DNA from: Paraburkholderia domus
Lineage (GTDB): Bacteria > Pseudomonadota > Gammaproteobacteria > Burkholderiales > Burkholderiaceae
Direction: 5' to 3'
NCBI RefSeq assembly: GCF_905220705.1
Contig: NZ_CAJNAT010000025.1
Location: 62,001 to 126,000, forward strand
DNA: 64,000 nt
Below are positions 1 through 8,722 of the stretch, one piece after another (position 1 is the first letter of the stretch; the number at the start of each line of letters is the position of its first letter). A program made the translations under genes and the position numbers. The notes under the pieces are model-generated. The model saw nothing but the letters and a program-made list of their open reading frames with translations, did not search any database and was not told where the DNA came from.

Positions 1-398
1 GACAGAACAAGGCAAAAAGAGAACGCTGAACGGCGTTTTTCCATGCGAGGGTTTTCACGGATCCGACCTTCCAGCCGTGACATGACACGAAACCTTGGAA
101 GCTATAAGCCGTTGATAATTATTGTTATTTTATTAAATCCAGAGGGAGGACCTGGCAGATCAACGAGGCGTGTCGGCGATACGGTCATGTCCCGGAGAGG
201 GGACAGGCCGTTCGGATCCGATAAATAAAACAGATGGCGTGCTGTAGCACTTGGCAACCAGGCGAGCGGCAGCCAACGCCCGGGGGTTGTATTCGGCCCG
301 GGGGGCTCATCGAGAACGGTCAATGGAGAGTAGACGTTCAGCCTGTGCGAACTGTGCCCGAACAGGCTGAACGTCGATTACGCTTACTGCCAGATGGT
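1..398. other. Left-edge intergenic region
   Basis: No convincing gene is seen here; the short reading frames lack ribosome binding sites and recognisable protein sequence. Bases 22-37 can form a short stem (AACGC/GCGTT) followed by five T on the plus strand, which could be a weak terminator for a gene off the left edge. A much stronger inverted repeat lies at 333-375 and is listed separately. Bases 100-140 are AT-rich. Confidence 0.5.
333..375. repeat. 14-bp perfect inverted repeat (hairpin) behind the DUF1254 gene
   Basis: GACGTTCAGCCTGT at 333-346 is repeated exactly in inverted orientation at 362-375, around a 15-base loop. It sits about 24 bases after the stop codon of the minus-strand DUF1254 lipoprotein gene. 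There is no T-run on either side, so it is not a textbook intrinsic terminator. A transcript-end stabilising hairpin, a rho-assisted terminator or a protein site are all possible. Confidence 0.6.
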
Positions 399-1757
399 TT
401 ACTGCACGGCCGTGATCGGCGCCGGGAACCATTCACCTTGCTGGATTTCCTGCTTCGGCACATACGCGCGGAAATTCAGCGAGAACCCCTTGCCCTCAGG
501 CGTGGGCAGCCAATTGCTTTGCGGCACGTTCTTCGGCCGTACGGGCGCCAGCCAGATACTCGTGCTGCCGTCCGCGTTGGCCTTCAGATGAGACACGTTG
601 TTCAGGTTATAGCGGTGTATCGCGTTGGGCACCACGCGGTAGTCCGGCACGCTGTACAGCGTGACTGACCAGAATCCATCCACGTGTGCGTCCGGCTTTT
701 CGCCTTTGGCAAACCGGATCTCATAGGTCTTGCTGCCGTCAAGCGGTTGTTTGTCGCTGTCGGTCAGACCTACAAAATAGATTGCCTCGCTAATGGCGTT
801 TGCCCACAGACCGCCGTAGTTGACGATGTCACGCGCCACGACATCATTGCCGAACTTACCCGCCACGTAAGTGACGGACCACCCGCCCTTCTGTGTGCCA
901 AAGCCTTTCGCACCGGCGAGAAAGCCAGGAATCGCCTTGGTCCTGATCACATCGTCGACCCGCTTGCGGGCACTGTCATTGCCCTTCATGTAGTTGGCCA
1001 CGTTGATTGCCGCCGCCTGATACTCCGACGCCTTCGGCATGGCGTCCGGATAGGTAGCCAGCACTTCGCTTACGTGATCGAAAATCTCAGCACGAATTGG
1101 CGCCGACGGTGTAAAGGCCGGTACGGCCAAGGGTGGATCGATCGCGATGTCAGGAGAAGCTTGCACCGTGAACTGGTGTTGCAACCGCACTGCGGTTTTC
1201 GGGGATCCCTTCAGTTCCACGCGTGCCAGCATCTTCGCTTTGGCAGAAGGCAACTCGATCTTGACGGCATCAGCCGGCACCGGCGGATTGGTGCCCTTGA
1301 TCACCAACGCGAACTTTCCATACGGGTGGTCAGGGTAGGTTCGCTCGTTGATATTGGTGATGACTTCGCCCCATCCGTCGAGCAACTCAGCCGTGTAGTA
1401 ACGACCCTTGACTCGCGGCACGTTCAGGATGACGGCATGATCCTTGTCTGCGGCGAGCCATGCCTCGAGGTAGGCGACGTCGAGGTTCGGATTCACAAAC
1501 TGGGCCGATCCCAGCGGATTGTATTTGATCTTGTTGTAGCCGACCTTCTCTACATTGATGTCGTAATTCTCCTGCTGCAATACCAGATAGCGCCCATACA
1601 GGTAGTCCCACGCGGAGACGATCTGGTCATCCGTGGGGACTGCCGCGTTCGCGGAAGCACTGTTTCCCGGCGACGTACCAGACGAACTGCAGCCAGCGAC
1701 GCCCAAGCCGATCAAACCAGCAGCGATTAAGGAAGAAATCCATTTCGACGCTTTCAT
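399..1757 (-). CDS. DUF1254/DUF1214 family lipoprotein
   Basis: A 452-residue protein resembling the DUF1254 plus DUF1214 architecture, a family of unknown biochemical role found in the envelope of many proteobacteria. The N-terminus is a lipoprotein signal: lysines, a hydrophobic stretch, then the lipobox VAGC followed by a Ser/Gly-rich linker. I place the start at the second Met (1757), because GGAA lies just in front of it; an in-frame start four codons upstream (1769) is possible. The C-terminal half carries the aromatic-rich beta-strand pattern typical of DUF1214 (GFWSVTLYS, then an Asn/Arg-rich stretch). Relatives of this family are, as far as I recall, often near sulfatase genes, which fits the exported sulfatase set 10 kb away; that link is inference. 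Confidence 0.8.
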   Translation of the reverse strand: MKASKWISSLIAAGLIGLGVAGCSSSGTSPGNSASANAAVPTDDQIVSAWDYLYGRYLVLQQENYDINVEKVGYNKIKYNPLGSAQFVNPNLDVAYLEAWLAADKDHAVILNVPRVKGRYYTAELLDGWGEVITNINERTYPDHPYGKFALVIKGTNPPVPADAVKIELPSAKAKMLARVELKGSPKTAVRLQHQFTVQASPDIAIDPPLAVPAFTPSAPIRAEIFDHVSEVLATYPDAMPKASEYQAAAINVANYMKGNDSARKRVDDVIRTKAIPGFLAGAKGFGTQKGGWSVTYVAGKFGNDVVARDIVNYGGLWANAISEAIYFVGLTDSDKQPLDGSKTYEIRFAKGEKPDAHVDGFWSVTLYSVPDYRVVPNAIHRYNLNNVSHLKANADGSTSIWLAPVRPKNVPQSNWLPTPEGKGFSLNFRAYVPKQEIQQGEWFPAPITAVQ

Positions 1758-2251
1758 GGTGTTTTCCATCTAATTGGTCTCATAGTAATGGTGCGGGGAG
1801 AGCTTACATTGAACGTCTAATCGTTGGAAGAGTAATAGCGCCGCTTCAGAAAATGCCATGCAACGGTATGCAGCTTGATTATTTTAAAGATTGATATAAA
1901 CGGACATTTCATTTTAGGTTGATATACACCTTGCCGATTCCTTCAATGTCCGTTTTGAAGCGTGAAGAGCGAATGGCCGTTGTTCGCAGGTCGACAGGCA
2001 AACCTCGAAACCACCGCGTCGTTTCGAGTTGTGACCGGCAGCGGTGCAGAATGGATTGCATTGGCGTGTCGACCTGTCGGGTATCCGACAGATTTTAGGC
2101 AGGTTCACGAACATCATGTGGACTCACCTCAGACGACGCAATGCCTTTGGCCCGTGATCCACCTGCTGCGTCGCAGGGACCGCATGCGCGGTTCGCAAGG
2201 CGTTGTCTCGGGTTATTCCATCGCTTGAATCATCCAGAAAGGAGTGTCGAA
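1758..2251. other. Divergent promoter region, no gene
   Basis: About 490 bases between the minus-strand DUF1254 gene and the plus-strand aldolase-family gene. Bases 1860-1925 are AT-rich and are the likeliest place for divergent promoters. I see no clear -35/-10 pair with good spacing, and the short reading frames have no ribosome binding site or recognisable product. Confidence 0.4.
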
Positions 2252-3019
2252 GTGGCCTCATCTCATGTCAGTCTGAAGAACGACGTATCGCCTGCGGAAT
2301 GGGAAGCGCGAGTCAATCTCGCGGCCACGTATCGTCTCACGGCGCTGTTCGGCTGGGACGATCTGGTGTTTACCCACATCTCGGCGCGCGTGCCCGGCCC
2401 GGAACACCATTTCCTGATCAACCCGTACGGCATGATGTTCGACGAGATTACCGCCTCGTCGCTGGTCAAGATCGATCTCGATGGCCGCAAGGTTTCCGAA
2501 TCGCCGTACGACGTCAATCCGGCCGGTTTCACGATCCATAGCGCCGTGCATGCGGCACGAGAAGACGCCCATTGCGTGATGCACACTCACTCGGTCAACG
2601 GTGCTGCCGTGTCGGCGCAGGAGGCGGGGCTGCTGCCGCTCTCCCAGCAGTCACTCGGCGTGCTGGCTTCGCTCGGCTACCATGACTACGAGGGCATCGC
2701 ACTCAACGAGGACGAGAAGCCCCGTCTCGTTCAGGACCTCGGCAGCAACACGTACCTGATGCTGCGCAACCACGGTCTGCTGACTGTCGGCGCTGCGCCG
2801 GCCGACGCCTTCGTCGCCATGTACTTCTTTGAAGCGGCCTGCATGATTCAGGTGCGTGCCCAGGCAGGCGGCGGAAAGCTTATCCCCATTGCCCAGCCGA
2901 TTCTCGACGGCATCAAGGACCAGATCCGGATGGCGACAAGGGGCGTCTCGCCAGGGGCGCTGGTGTGGCCTGGGCTGTTGCGCCGGCTGGACCGCCGCAA
3001 CCCCGGATATGCTGACTAG
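2252..3019 (+). CDS. Class II aldolase/adducin family protein
   Basis: A 255-residue protein of the class II aldolase/adducin family, metal-dependent enzymes that act on small sugar phosphates or related hydroxy-carbonyl substrates; the substrate here cannot be read from sequence. Candidate metal-binding histidines are His111 and His113 (in MHTH) and His174 (in RNHG). I chose the GTG at 2252, because AGGAG at 2240-2244 sits seven bases upstream and the family is usually about 250 residues; the open frame extends upstream to 2141 but that part does not look like protein. The next gene, 120 bases downstream on the same strand, is a ketopantoate-reductase-like dehydrogenase, so the two may share a pathway. 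Confidence 0.85.
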   Translation: MASSHVSLKNDVSPAEWEARVNLAATYRLTALFGWDDLVFTHISARVPGPEHHFLINPYGMMFDEITASSLVKIDLDGRKVSESPYDVNPAGFTIHSAVHAAREDAHCVMHTHSVNGAAVSAQEAGLLPLSQQSLGVLASLGYHDYEGIALNEDEKPRLVQDLGSNTYLMLRNHGLLTVGAAPADAFVAMYFFEAACMIQVRAQAGGGKLIPIAQPILDGIKDQIRMATRGVSPGALVWPGLLRRLDRRNPGYAD

Positions 3020-3139
3020 CGCGGTCCGTTCGCACGATGCACGATGACATGTGTTGAGCGAACGGTGCAGGCGTCATGGGCCGCGGTTGCCGATTCAGTG
3101 CATCGCGGATGGAATTGGGCAGGTCACTTGAGAAGCGGT

Positions 3140-4183
3140 ATGGCAAAAATCTGTATCTACGGCGCGGGTTCTATTGGTTGCTATGTCGGCGGCCGGCTTC
3201 TTGCCGGGGGCAGCGATGTCAGTTTTATCGGACGCGCGCGCATCGCGGACCAGTTGCGCGGTCAAGGCATCACGCTGTCGCGGCACGACGATAGCCGCTG
3301 GCATGTGCCGCCGGAGCGGACCGACGTGTCGACGGATGCAGCCACCGCCGCCGCCGCCGATCTCGTGCTCGTCACCGTCAAGTCTGCCGCGACACCCACG
3401 GCCGCGGCAGAACTGGCGAACGTGCTTCGCCCCGGCACGATCGTCGTGAGCTTCCAGAACGGCATTGGCAATGCGGACGTACTACGCGCCGCGCTCCCGC
3501 AGAACACGGTGCTGGAGGGGATGGTGCCGTTCAATGTGGTCGAACGCGGCCCTGGCGCATTTCATCAAGGTTCAGCGGGCGAGTTGGAGATCAAGCATAC
3601 GCCGGCCATGCAGCCGTTCGTCGACGAGTTCAGGAAAGCGGGTCTGCCGCTGACCCAGCACGTCGATATGTTGCCGGTGCAGTGGGCAAAGCTGCTGCTC
3701 AATCTCAACAATGCAATCAATGCGCTAGCGAACCGGCCTTTGAAGGAGGAACTCTCGCAACGCGCCTACCGCATCTGCCTCGCTATGGCGCAGAAGGAAG
3801 CGCTCGCGCTTCTGAAGCAGGCCGACATACGACCCGTCAAAGTGACGCCGCTTCCGACCACATGGATACCGCGTGTTCTCAGCGTGCCCGATGCGGTGTT
3901 CGAGCGACTCGGCCGCGCGATGCTGACGATCGACCCGCTCGCGCGCTCGTCGATGTCCGACGACCTCGCGGCGGGGCGCACCACGGAAGTCGACTGGATC
4001 AACGGCGAAGTCGTGCGCCTCGCCCAACGCCTCGGGCGAACGGCACCGGTGAACGAACGGCTATGCGAGCTCGTGCGCGAAGCCGAGCGAAGCGATGTGC
4101 GACCGTCATGGTCGGGCGACGCGCTGCTGGCTCAGATTCGGGCTGCAGCGGGCGCTTCTTCGGCGCGGCACGACAGGCGCTGA
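3140..4183 (+). CDS. 2-dehydropantoate 2-reductase-like (ApbA/PanE family) oxidoreductase
   Basis: A 347-residue NADP-type dehydrogenase of the ApbA/PanE family. The Rossmann motif GAGSIG is at residues 8-13 and the helical C-terminal domain has the family pattern KLLLNLNN around the expected catalytic Lys and substrate-binding Asn. The start is the ATG at 3140, where MAKICIYGAGSIG begins the fold directly; the upstream frame to 3044 is unlikely to be translated. Family members reduce 2-dehydropantoate to pantoate, but many accessory paralogues in Burkholderiales act on other 2-oxo acids. Being next to a class II aldolase-family gene rather than other pantothenate genes suggests a paralogue, so I leave the symbol empty. 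Confidence 0.8.
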   Translation: MAKICIYGAGSIGCYVGGRLLAGGSDVSFIGRARIADQLRGQGITLSRHDDSRWHVPPERTDVSTDAATAAAADLVLVTVKSAATPTAAAELANVLRPGTIVVSFQNGIGNADVLRAALPQNTVLEGMVPFNVVERGPGAFHQGSAGELEIKHTPAMQPFVDEFRKAGLPLTQHVDMLPVQWAKLLLNLNNAINALANRPLKEELSQRAYRICLAMAQKEALALLKQADIRPVKVTPLPTTWIPRVLSVPDAVFERLGRAMLTIDPLARSSMSDDLAAGRTTEVDWINGEVVRLAQRLGRTAPVNERLCELVREAERSDVRPSWSGDALLAQIRAAAGASSARHDRR

Positions 4184-4236
4184 ACGTCGGCGCAGCGGCG
4201 CCCACGAGCGCAATCGTTCCAGACTGATTCCATTTC

Positions 4237-5586
4237 CTAATACTCATTGAGCGGCGGAAGTGGTGTCCTTTCCTGCTGCTGCAATCTTCTCCTTTTCCAG
4301 ACACGTCGCAGCGCGGTTTCCGTATTCTTCCAGCGAAACTCGCGCGCGGCACCGTCGGCAAAATGTTCGGTCACCGCGTCGGCCAGTTCCGCTACTTTCG
4401 GCTCGTCTTCGCGAGGGAGATTTTCCAGCCGCGCCGGATGCCCGAAATCCCCACTCCGATCCATCCAGCGATACAAGGCCGGAATGATTCGCGGCCATTC
4501 GCCCGTGCCCGCAACCGCACATAGCTTGCGCCACGCTACCGCGTCGCTTTCGAGCCATCGCTTTCGCGCGTCGCTTGCCCGATGTTTTGCGCGCCGCAGG
4601 AACATTGCAATGCGCCCACGTGCGCCCACCACCAGGAAGAGGCCTAGGACGATCAGACAGCCGGCGATCAACTGCCCGCCGTGAATCACAATGATCCTGT
4701 GCGGAAGGCCCTGTCTCATTACATCGGCGGGGATCTCAAAGAGGGGTTTCTCGCGCCCGGCGGATGCGGAGAAGGTCACGCCCGGCAACTCGATCGTCTC
4801 TTTCGATTGCGTCTTCGTGTTCCACCATTCAATCTTCACAGGCGGCAACTTGAACCGGCCGTTGTGATCGGCGATGTAGGTCACGCTGTCGGTTCGCTCG
4901 CCCGCGACCAGCCCCACCCGGTCCTGCACGATGTTGCGGGTCGTGGGCGCTTTAGCGTAGCGCTTCAATCCGTCGACCTCGCCGAGACTCACCGGCGGAA
5001 TCAGCATCGACTCGGTGCCGGACGAGGTTTGCGTGATTGTGCGCGTGATCGAATCGCCTACCCGAAGCTGCTGCGCCGACGGTTGGATTGTCTGCGTGGC
5101 CGTTAGCTTCGCCGTCGGAAAAAATACGGCCATGTCCTGCGCACCCGGCGGCAAGGTCGCCACGAGTTTGAGCGCAGGCGTCATGACCTGCACCAGGGCA
5201 TTCGACCCACCCGGGTAGACGGTGATCGCAAACGGCGGGATGTCATAGGTCTTGCCCGCCTGAGGCGCAATGCGATAGGCCCGGCTCACGCCGAACCAGT
5301 GCACGCCGTTGATGTCCTCAGAGAGGTTGTCGGCCTGCTCATCCGGCAGGCTCACGATCGCATCGGCGACGGTGAAGATCGGCCAGTTCGGTGCCTCGGA
5401 AAACCATGTGGTCGTCAGCAGGTCGACGACAAGCTTGACCTCGCTACCCGCGACGACCGGGCTGGCGGGTTCGAGATGCGCGCGAACCATGGTCCGCGGC
5501 GCGGGGTCGGCAAAGACCGTCGGTGACGCGCAGGCCGCACCGAGCGACGCAATGACGAGTAGAAGCCGCAGGAAAGCTGCTGTCAT
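4237..5586 (-). CDS. BatD-like envelope protein
   Basis: A 449-residue protein, last gene of the minus-strand moxR-VWA operon. It has an N-terminal signal peptide (about residues 1-26), a long beta-rich extracytoplasmic region, one hydrophobic segment around residues 295-325 and a basic, helical cytoplasmic tail. This matches the BatD (oxygen-tolerance) family, which accompanies BatA/BatB in Bacteroides and many proteobacteria and probably forms a membrane complex with them. Its ATG overlaps the stop of the preceding VWA/TPR gene (ATGA), indicating translational coupling. No enzyme activity is known for the family. Confidence 0.8.
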   Translation of the reverse strand: MTAAFLRLLLVIASLGAACASPTVFADPAPRTMVRAHLEPASPVVAGSEVKLVVDLLTTTWFSEAPNWPIFTVADAIVSLPDEQADNLSEDINGVHWFGVSRAYRIAPQAGKTYDIPPFAITVYPGGSNALVQVMTPALKLVATLPPGAQDMAVFFPTAKLTATQTIQPSAQQLRVGDSITRTITQTSSGTESMLIPPVSLGEVDGLKRYAKAPTTRNIVQDRVGLVAGERTDSVTYIADHNGRFKLPPVKIEWWNTKTQSKETIELPGVTFSASAGREKPLFEIPADVMRQGLPHRIIVIHGGQLIAGCLIVLGLFLVVGARGRIAMFLRRAKHRASDARKRWLESDAVAWRKLCAVAGTGEWPRIIPALYRWMDRSGDFGHPARLENLPREDEPKVAELADAVTEHFADGAAREFRWKNTETALRRVWKRRRLQQQERTPLPPLNEY

Positions 5587-7175
5587 GGTGCGCTCGCTCC
5601 CGTTGCCTCGGATTCCTGTTCAAAACGCTGCTGCAGAAACACGGCCGGCGACGTATTCAGACTGCGCATCCAGAGATCTTCGCTCGGGCGCGGCGCGCCC
5701 TCGATCACGGTCGACGTGCCCCGCCCTTTCTTTTTGTCGCTCTCCACCTGATCGGGCGGATCCTCCTCGGGATCCATCTCATCCTGCTCGTCTTTTGCGA
5801 GCAAGCGCTGCAGGAACGCGCGATTGGCCGCGGCCTCGGGCAGCGCAGGCTGAAGTTTGAGCGCGTTGTCGTACGCCTTGATGGCGCCGGCGTAGTCGTC
5901 GAGATGCGCGAGCGTATTGCCCATATAGAAATATGCTTGCGCCGTCTTCAGACGCGAAAAACTTTCGAGCGCGCCGGTATAGTCGCCGGCGAGATATTGC
6001 GCACGCCCCTTCCACATCGGATCGTCGAAGCGTTGTGCGGCCGCCTTGTAGTTGCCGTGCTCGAAATTCCAGCGGCCCTGCTGATCGTGCGTCGCGAACA
6101 GGTCGACCCAGTGCCAATCGGCAGCCTGCGCATGACGGGGGACGGCGCTGAAGGCAAGCGAGATCAGCACCATCGGAAGCCACTTGACGGTCCAGCCCCG
6201 CCGGAAACTCCACAGCGCGAGCAGCAGCAGCGGAAGAACGAGCCAGTAGCCGGTTTCTTTCCAGCGCGGCACGATCTTCGACGCCTCCTCTTGCGCAAGA
6301 TAGGCCTGCGCACGATGCTGGACCCACACCACGTCGTCGTCATCCACGCGCATGCTGGCAAGCGGAATGTCGGCTGCATTGGCGACCTTGCGGATCGCGT
6401 CGGCATCGAAGGTTCCCATCAGCGGGTGACCTTCGGCGTCCATGGCGATCGTGCCGTCAGCGCCGCGTATCGGGCCGCCGTTTTCCGTGCCGACCGCCAG
6501 CCACAACAATTGATGCCGGAGTGATTTGGCCTTCTGCACGAAAGCGTCCGTCTGATTCGTATCGAAGCCGTCGCTCATGAAAACAATCGTGCCCGCGGCG
6601 GGATCGTTCGCCAGAAGACGCTCGGCCGCATCGAGACCGGCGGTGGCGTTCTTGCCGTCGTGCGGCATCAGCGAGGGGGACAGCGCCGGCACATAGAGTT
6701 CGAGCATGGCCGGGTCCTCGGTGGGCGGCACCACGAGGTGGCCCGTCGAGGCGAACACTACCAGCCCGGTGCGTGCACCTTTGCGCGCCCTCGCCAGGTC
6801 GAGCACCTTCTGTTTGGCACGCTCGAGCCGCGTGGGCGCGACATCGGTTGCGTCCATCGAATGAGCGAGTTCGAGTACGACGACCAGCGGTGCCTTGTCC
6901 TGATTGAACGGCGGGCGCTCCTGCTGCCAGGTCGGCCCCGCGGCGGCGAGCGCGCCGACGCCAAGCAGCAGAGCCACCGTGTGAACCGGCTGAATCACGC
7001 GGCGCTTCGTGTCGCCGACGATCAGATGTTCCAGCAGCGCCGGATCGATGATGTTGCGCCAGCGCGCGCGCACGCTGTTACGGCGGAACCAGACGAGCGG
7101 CAACAGCACCGCGGGAATGAGCAACAGCAACCATTCCGGCCGCAAAAAATGGAAGGCCGTCAGATCAATTTCCAC
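5583..7175 (-). CDS. VWA and TPR domain membrane protein (BatB/BatC-like)
   Basis: A 530-residue membrane protein: two N-terminal hydrophobic segments (about 8-28 and 58-78), a von Willebrand A domain (about 90-290), two further hydrophobic segments (about 305-350), TPR-like helices (about 375-460) and a charged tail. It combines the layouts of BatB and BatC. The metal-site motif is degenerate: ELAHS replaces the usual DxSxS near residue 101, although the later Thr and Asp positions look kept. The start is a GTG with GGAGG six bases upstream, and it overlaps the end of the BatA-like gene by 11 bases. Confidence 0.85.
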   Translation of the reverse strand: MEIDLTAFHFLRPEWLLLLIPAVLLPLVWFRRNSVRARWRNIIDPALLEHLIVGDTKRRVIQPVHTVALLLGVGALAAAGPTWQQERPPFNQDKAPLVVVLELAHSMDATDVAPTRLERAKQKVLDLARARKGARTGLVVFASTGHLVVPPTEDPAMLELYVPALSPSLMPHDGKNATAGLDAAERLLANDPAAGTIVFMSDGFDTNQTDAFVQKAKSLRHQLLWLAVGTENGGPIRGADGTIAMDAEGHPLMGTFDADAIRKVANAADIPLASMRVDDDDVVWVQHRAQAYLAQEEASKIVPRWKETGYWLVLPLLLLALWSFRRGWTVKWLPMVLISLAFSAVPRHAQAADWHWVDLFATHDQQGRWNFEHGNYKAAAQRFDDPMWKGRAQYLAGDYTGALESFSRLKTAQAYFYMGNTLAHLDDYAGAIKAYDNALKLQPALPEAAANRAFLQRLLAKDEQDEMDPEEDPPDQVESDKKKGRGTSTVIEGAPRPSEDLWMRSLNTSPAVFLQQRFEQESEATGASAP

Positions 7176-8202
7176 GACGGGCCTCCGCTATCTGCACGCG
7201 CTCCGCAGGCCGCTCGCGACGCGGCGCGCGCAGCACTGCGATCAGCAACGCCAACACGTGATAGAGCGCGAAAATCGCCACCGCCAGCCCCGCCGGCACC
7301 CAGTAGAAATCGCGCTGCGGCCGGTAGATTTCGCGCTTCACTTTCTCGGGCGTGAGTTTGTCGAGCGTGGCGTAGACATCGGCCAGGTCCTGCTGCCGGC
7401 CGAGTGCGCGAAACGCCCGCCCCCCGGTAATGCTTGAAATGCGTGCGAGCGCGTCGAGATCGACTCTGTCCTCGCCAGTCGTATCTGGATCGCCGATGCC
7501 AATGGTATGGATCACCAGCTTGTGGTCTTTGGCGATTTCGGCAGCGCGCTCAGGCGGAATAGCACTGCTGGTGTCGTTGCCGTCGGTCAGCAGGATCAGC
7601 ACCTTCTCCTGCGCCTGCGAATTCTCCATCAGCTTGACCGTCAGGCCGATCGCATCGCCGATTGCCGTACGTGGCCCCGCCATGCCGATCTGCATCTGAT
7701 CGAGCAGGACCTGCACGGCGTCGTGATCGAGCGTAAGCGGCGCCTGCGGATAGGCAGCGTCGCCGAACACGACAAGACCGAGGCGATCGCCCTTGCGCTT
7801 CGCGATGAAGTCGGCCACCACCTGCTTGACCGCGCTAAACCGGTCCATCCGAACACCGGCGGCATCGACGAAATCACGCGTCGCCATCGAACCGGACAGG
7901 TCGATCGCAAGCATCAGATCGCGCGCGGGTTCTTCGCGCACGATCGGCGCTTCGACATAGACCGGTTTGGCGGCAGCGATCACCAGCAATACCCACAGCA
8001 ACGGCATCAGCAGACGTTGCAGCCAGTTGCGGCGCAGCCGCACGCCACCGGGCGCCGGTTTTTCACCTGCGGCCTGCGCCATTTCATGGAAAAACGGCAT
8101 GCGCACCGCGGAGGCGCGGGTGCGGTACACCGGCACCAGCCACCACACGAAGAGCGGTAGCGGCAGCAGCGCGAACAGCCACGGGAAATCAAACTTCCAC
8201 AT
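7165..8202 (-). CDS. VWA domain membrane protein (BatA-like)
   Basis: A 345-residue protein with N-terminal membrane segments, a von Willebrand A domain and a C-terminal membrane segment, the BatA arrangement. The metal-ion-dependent adhesion site is intact: DLSGS near residue 100 and TDGND further on. The start is set at the ATG at 8202 (MWKFDFPWLF), which overlaps the end of the DUF4381 gene by 14 bases; the longer frame to 8289 would read deep into that gene. In other bacteria BatA works with a MoxR ATPase and other VWA proteins in envelope stress or protein-complex maturation; the exact role here is unknown. Confidence 0.85.
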   Translation of the reverse strand: MWKFDFPWLFALLPLPLFVWWLVPVYRTRASAVRMPFFHEMAQAAGEKPAPGGVRLRRNWLQRLLMPLLWVLLVIAAAKPVYVEAPIVREEPARDLMLAIDLSGSMATRDFVDAAGVRMDRFSAVKQVVADFIAKRKGDRLGLVVFGDAAYPQAPLTLDHDAVQVLLDQMQIGMAGPRTAIGDAIGLTVKLMENSQAQEKVLILLTDGNDTSSAIPPERAAEIAKDHKLVIHTIGIGDPDTTGEDRVDLDALARISSITGGRAFRALGRQQDLADVYATLDKLTPEKVKREIYRPQRDFYWVPAGLAVAIFALYHVLALLIAVLRAPRRERPAERVQIAEARRGN

Positions 8203-8722
8203 GATGACGTTCGATCCAGTCGCGTGTATGACCGATGAGCGCTGCCGCGTCATCTTCTGGAATCGCTGCAACCACGTCCCGCGGCGCATAGCTCGCGAGT
8301 GCCAGAAGCGCCCCGCTTCTGGCGTCGAAGTGGCCGTGTGTGCGTTGCAGAAACGCGAGCCATTCGCTGCCGGTCAGCGCCGCGACCTGCTCGCGCGGCA
8401 CGACCGCGAGCGCGGTGCGCTTGATCAGGCGCGGTATGTCGGCTAGCGCGGTCGCGCGTTGTTCAGGGTCCGCGCGGGCAGATGCGAGACTGGCTTCGAT
8501 GCTCGCCAGCTCCGTAAGCGCGACCCGCCGGTAGCGCTGTTTCTCGCGACGGCGCCGGCCAATCCAGATCGCCACGCCGACTGCCACCATCAGCACGACG
8601 GCAGCCAACACCCAGCCGATGGTCTGCGGCACATACGACACCGTGTCGGGCAACGGCAGCTCCTGCAACGGCTTGAGTTGCCCGGACGGGTCAGGTGGAA
8701 CAAGCGCCGCGGTGCTGCTCAT
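8189..8722 (-). CDS. DUF4381 family small membrane protein
   Basis: A 177-residue protein with a single strong hydrophobic segment (about residues 36-57) followed by a basic cytoplasmic helix and a helical C-terminal domain, as in DUF4381, a family that occurs almost only between DUF58 and VWA genes of MoxR operons. I start at the ATG at 8722; it forms an ATGA overlap with the stop of the DUF58 gene and has GGGAG upstream. The longer frame to 8971 lies inside the DUF58 gene. It is probably a structural partner in the MoxR/VWA membrane complex. Confidence 0.8.
   Translation of the reverse strand: MSSTAALVPPDPSGQLKPLQELPLPDTVSYVPQTIGWVLAAVVLMVAVGVAIWIGRRRREKQRYRRVALTELASIEASLASARADPEQRATALADIPRLIKRTALAVVPREQVAALTGSEWLAFLQRTHGHFDARSGALLALASYAPRDVVAAIPEDDAAALIGHTRDWIERHHVEV

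Noticed and set aside
43..668. Short plus-strand reading frames at the left edge
   Set aside because: No ribosome binding site, no recognisable product, and part lies opposite the DUF1254 gene.
684..1730. 348-codon plus-strand frame opposite the DUF1254 gene
   Set aside because: It is the antisense shadow of a convincing lipoprotein gene, a common effect of high GC, and resembles no family.
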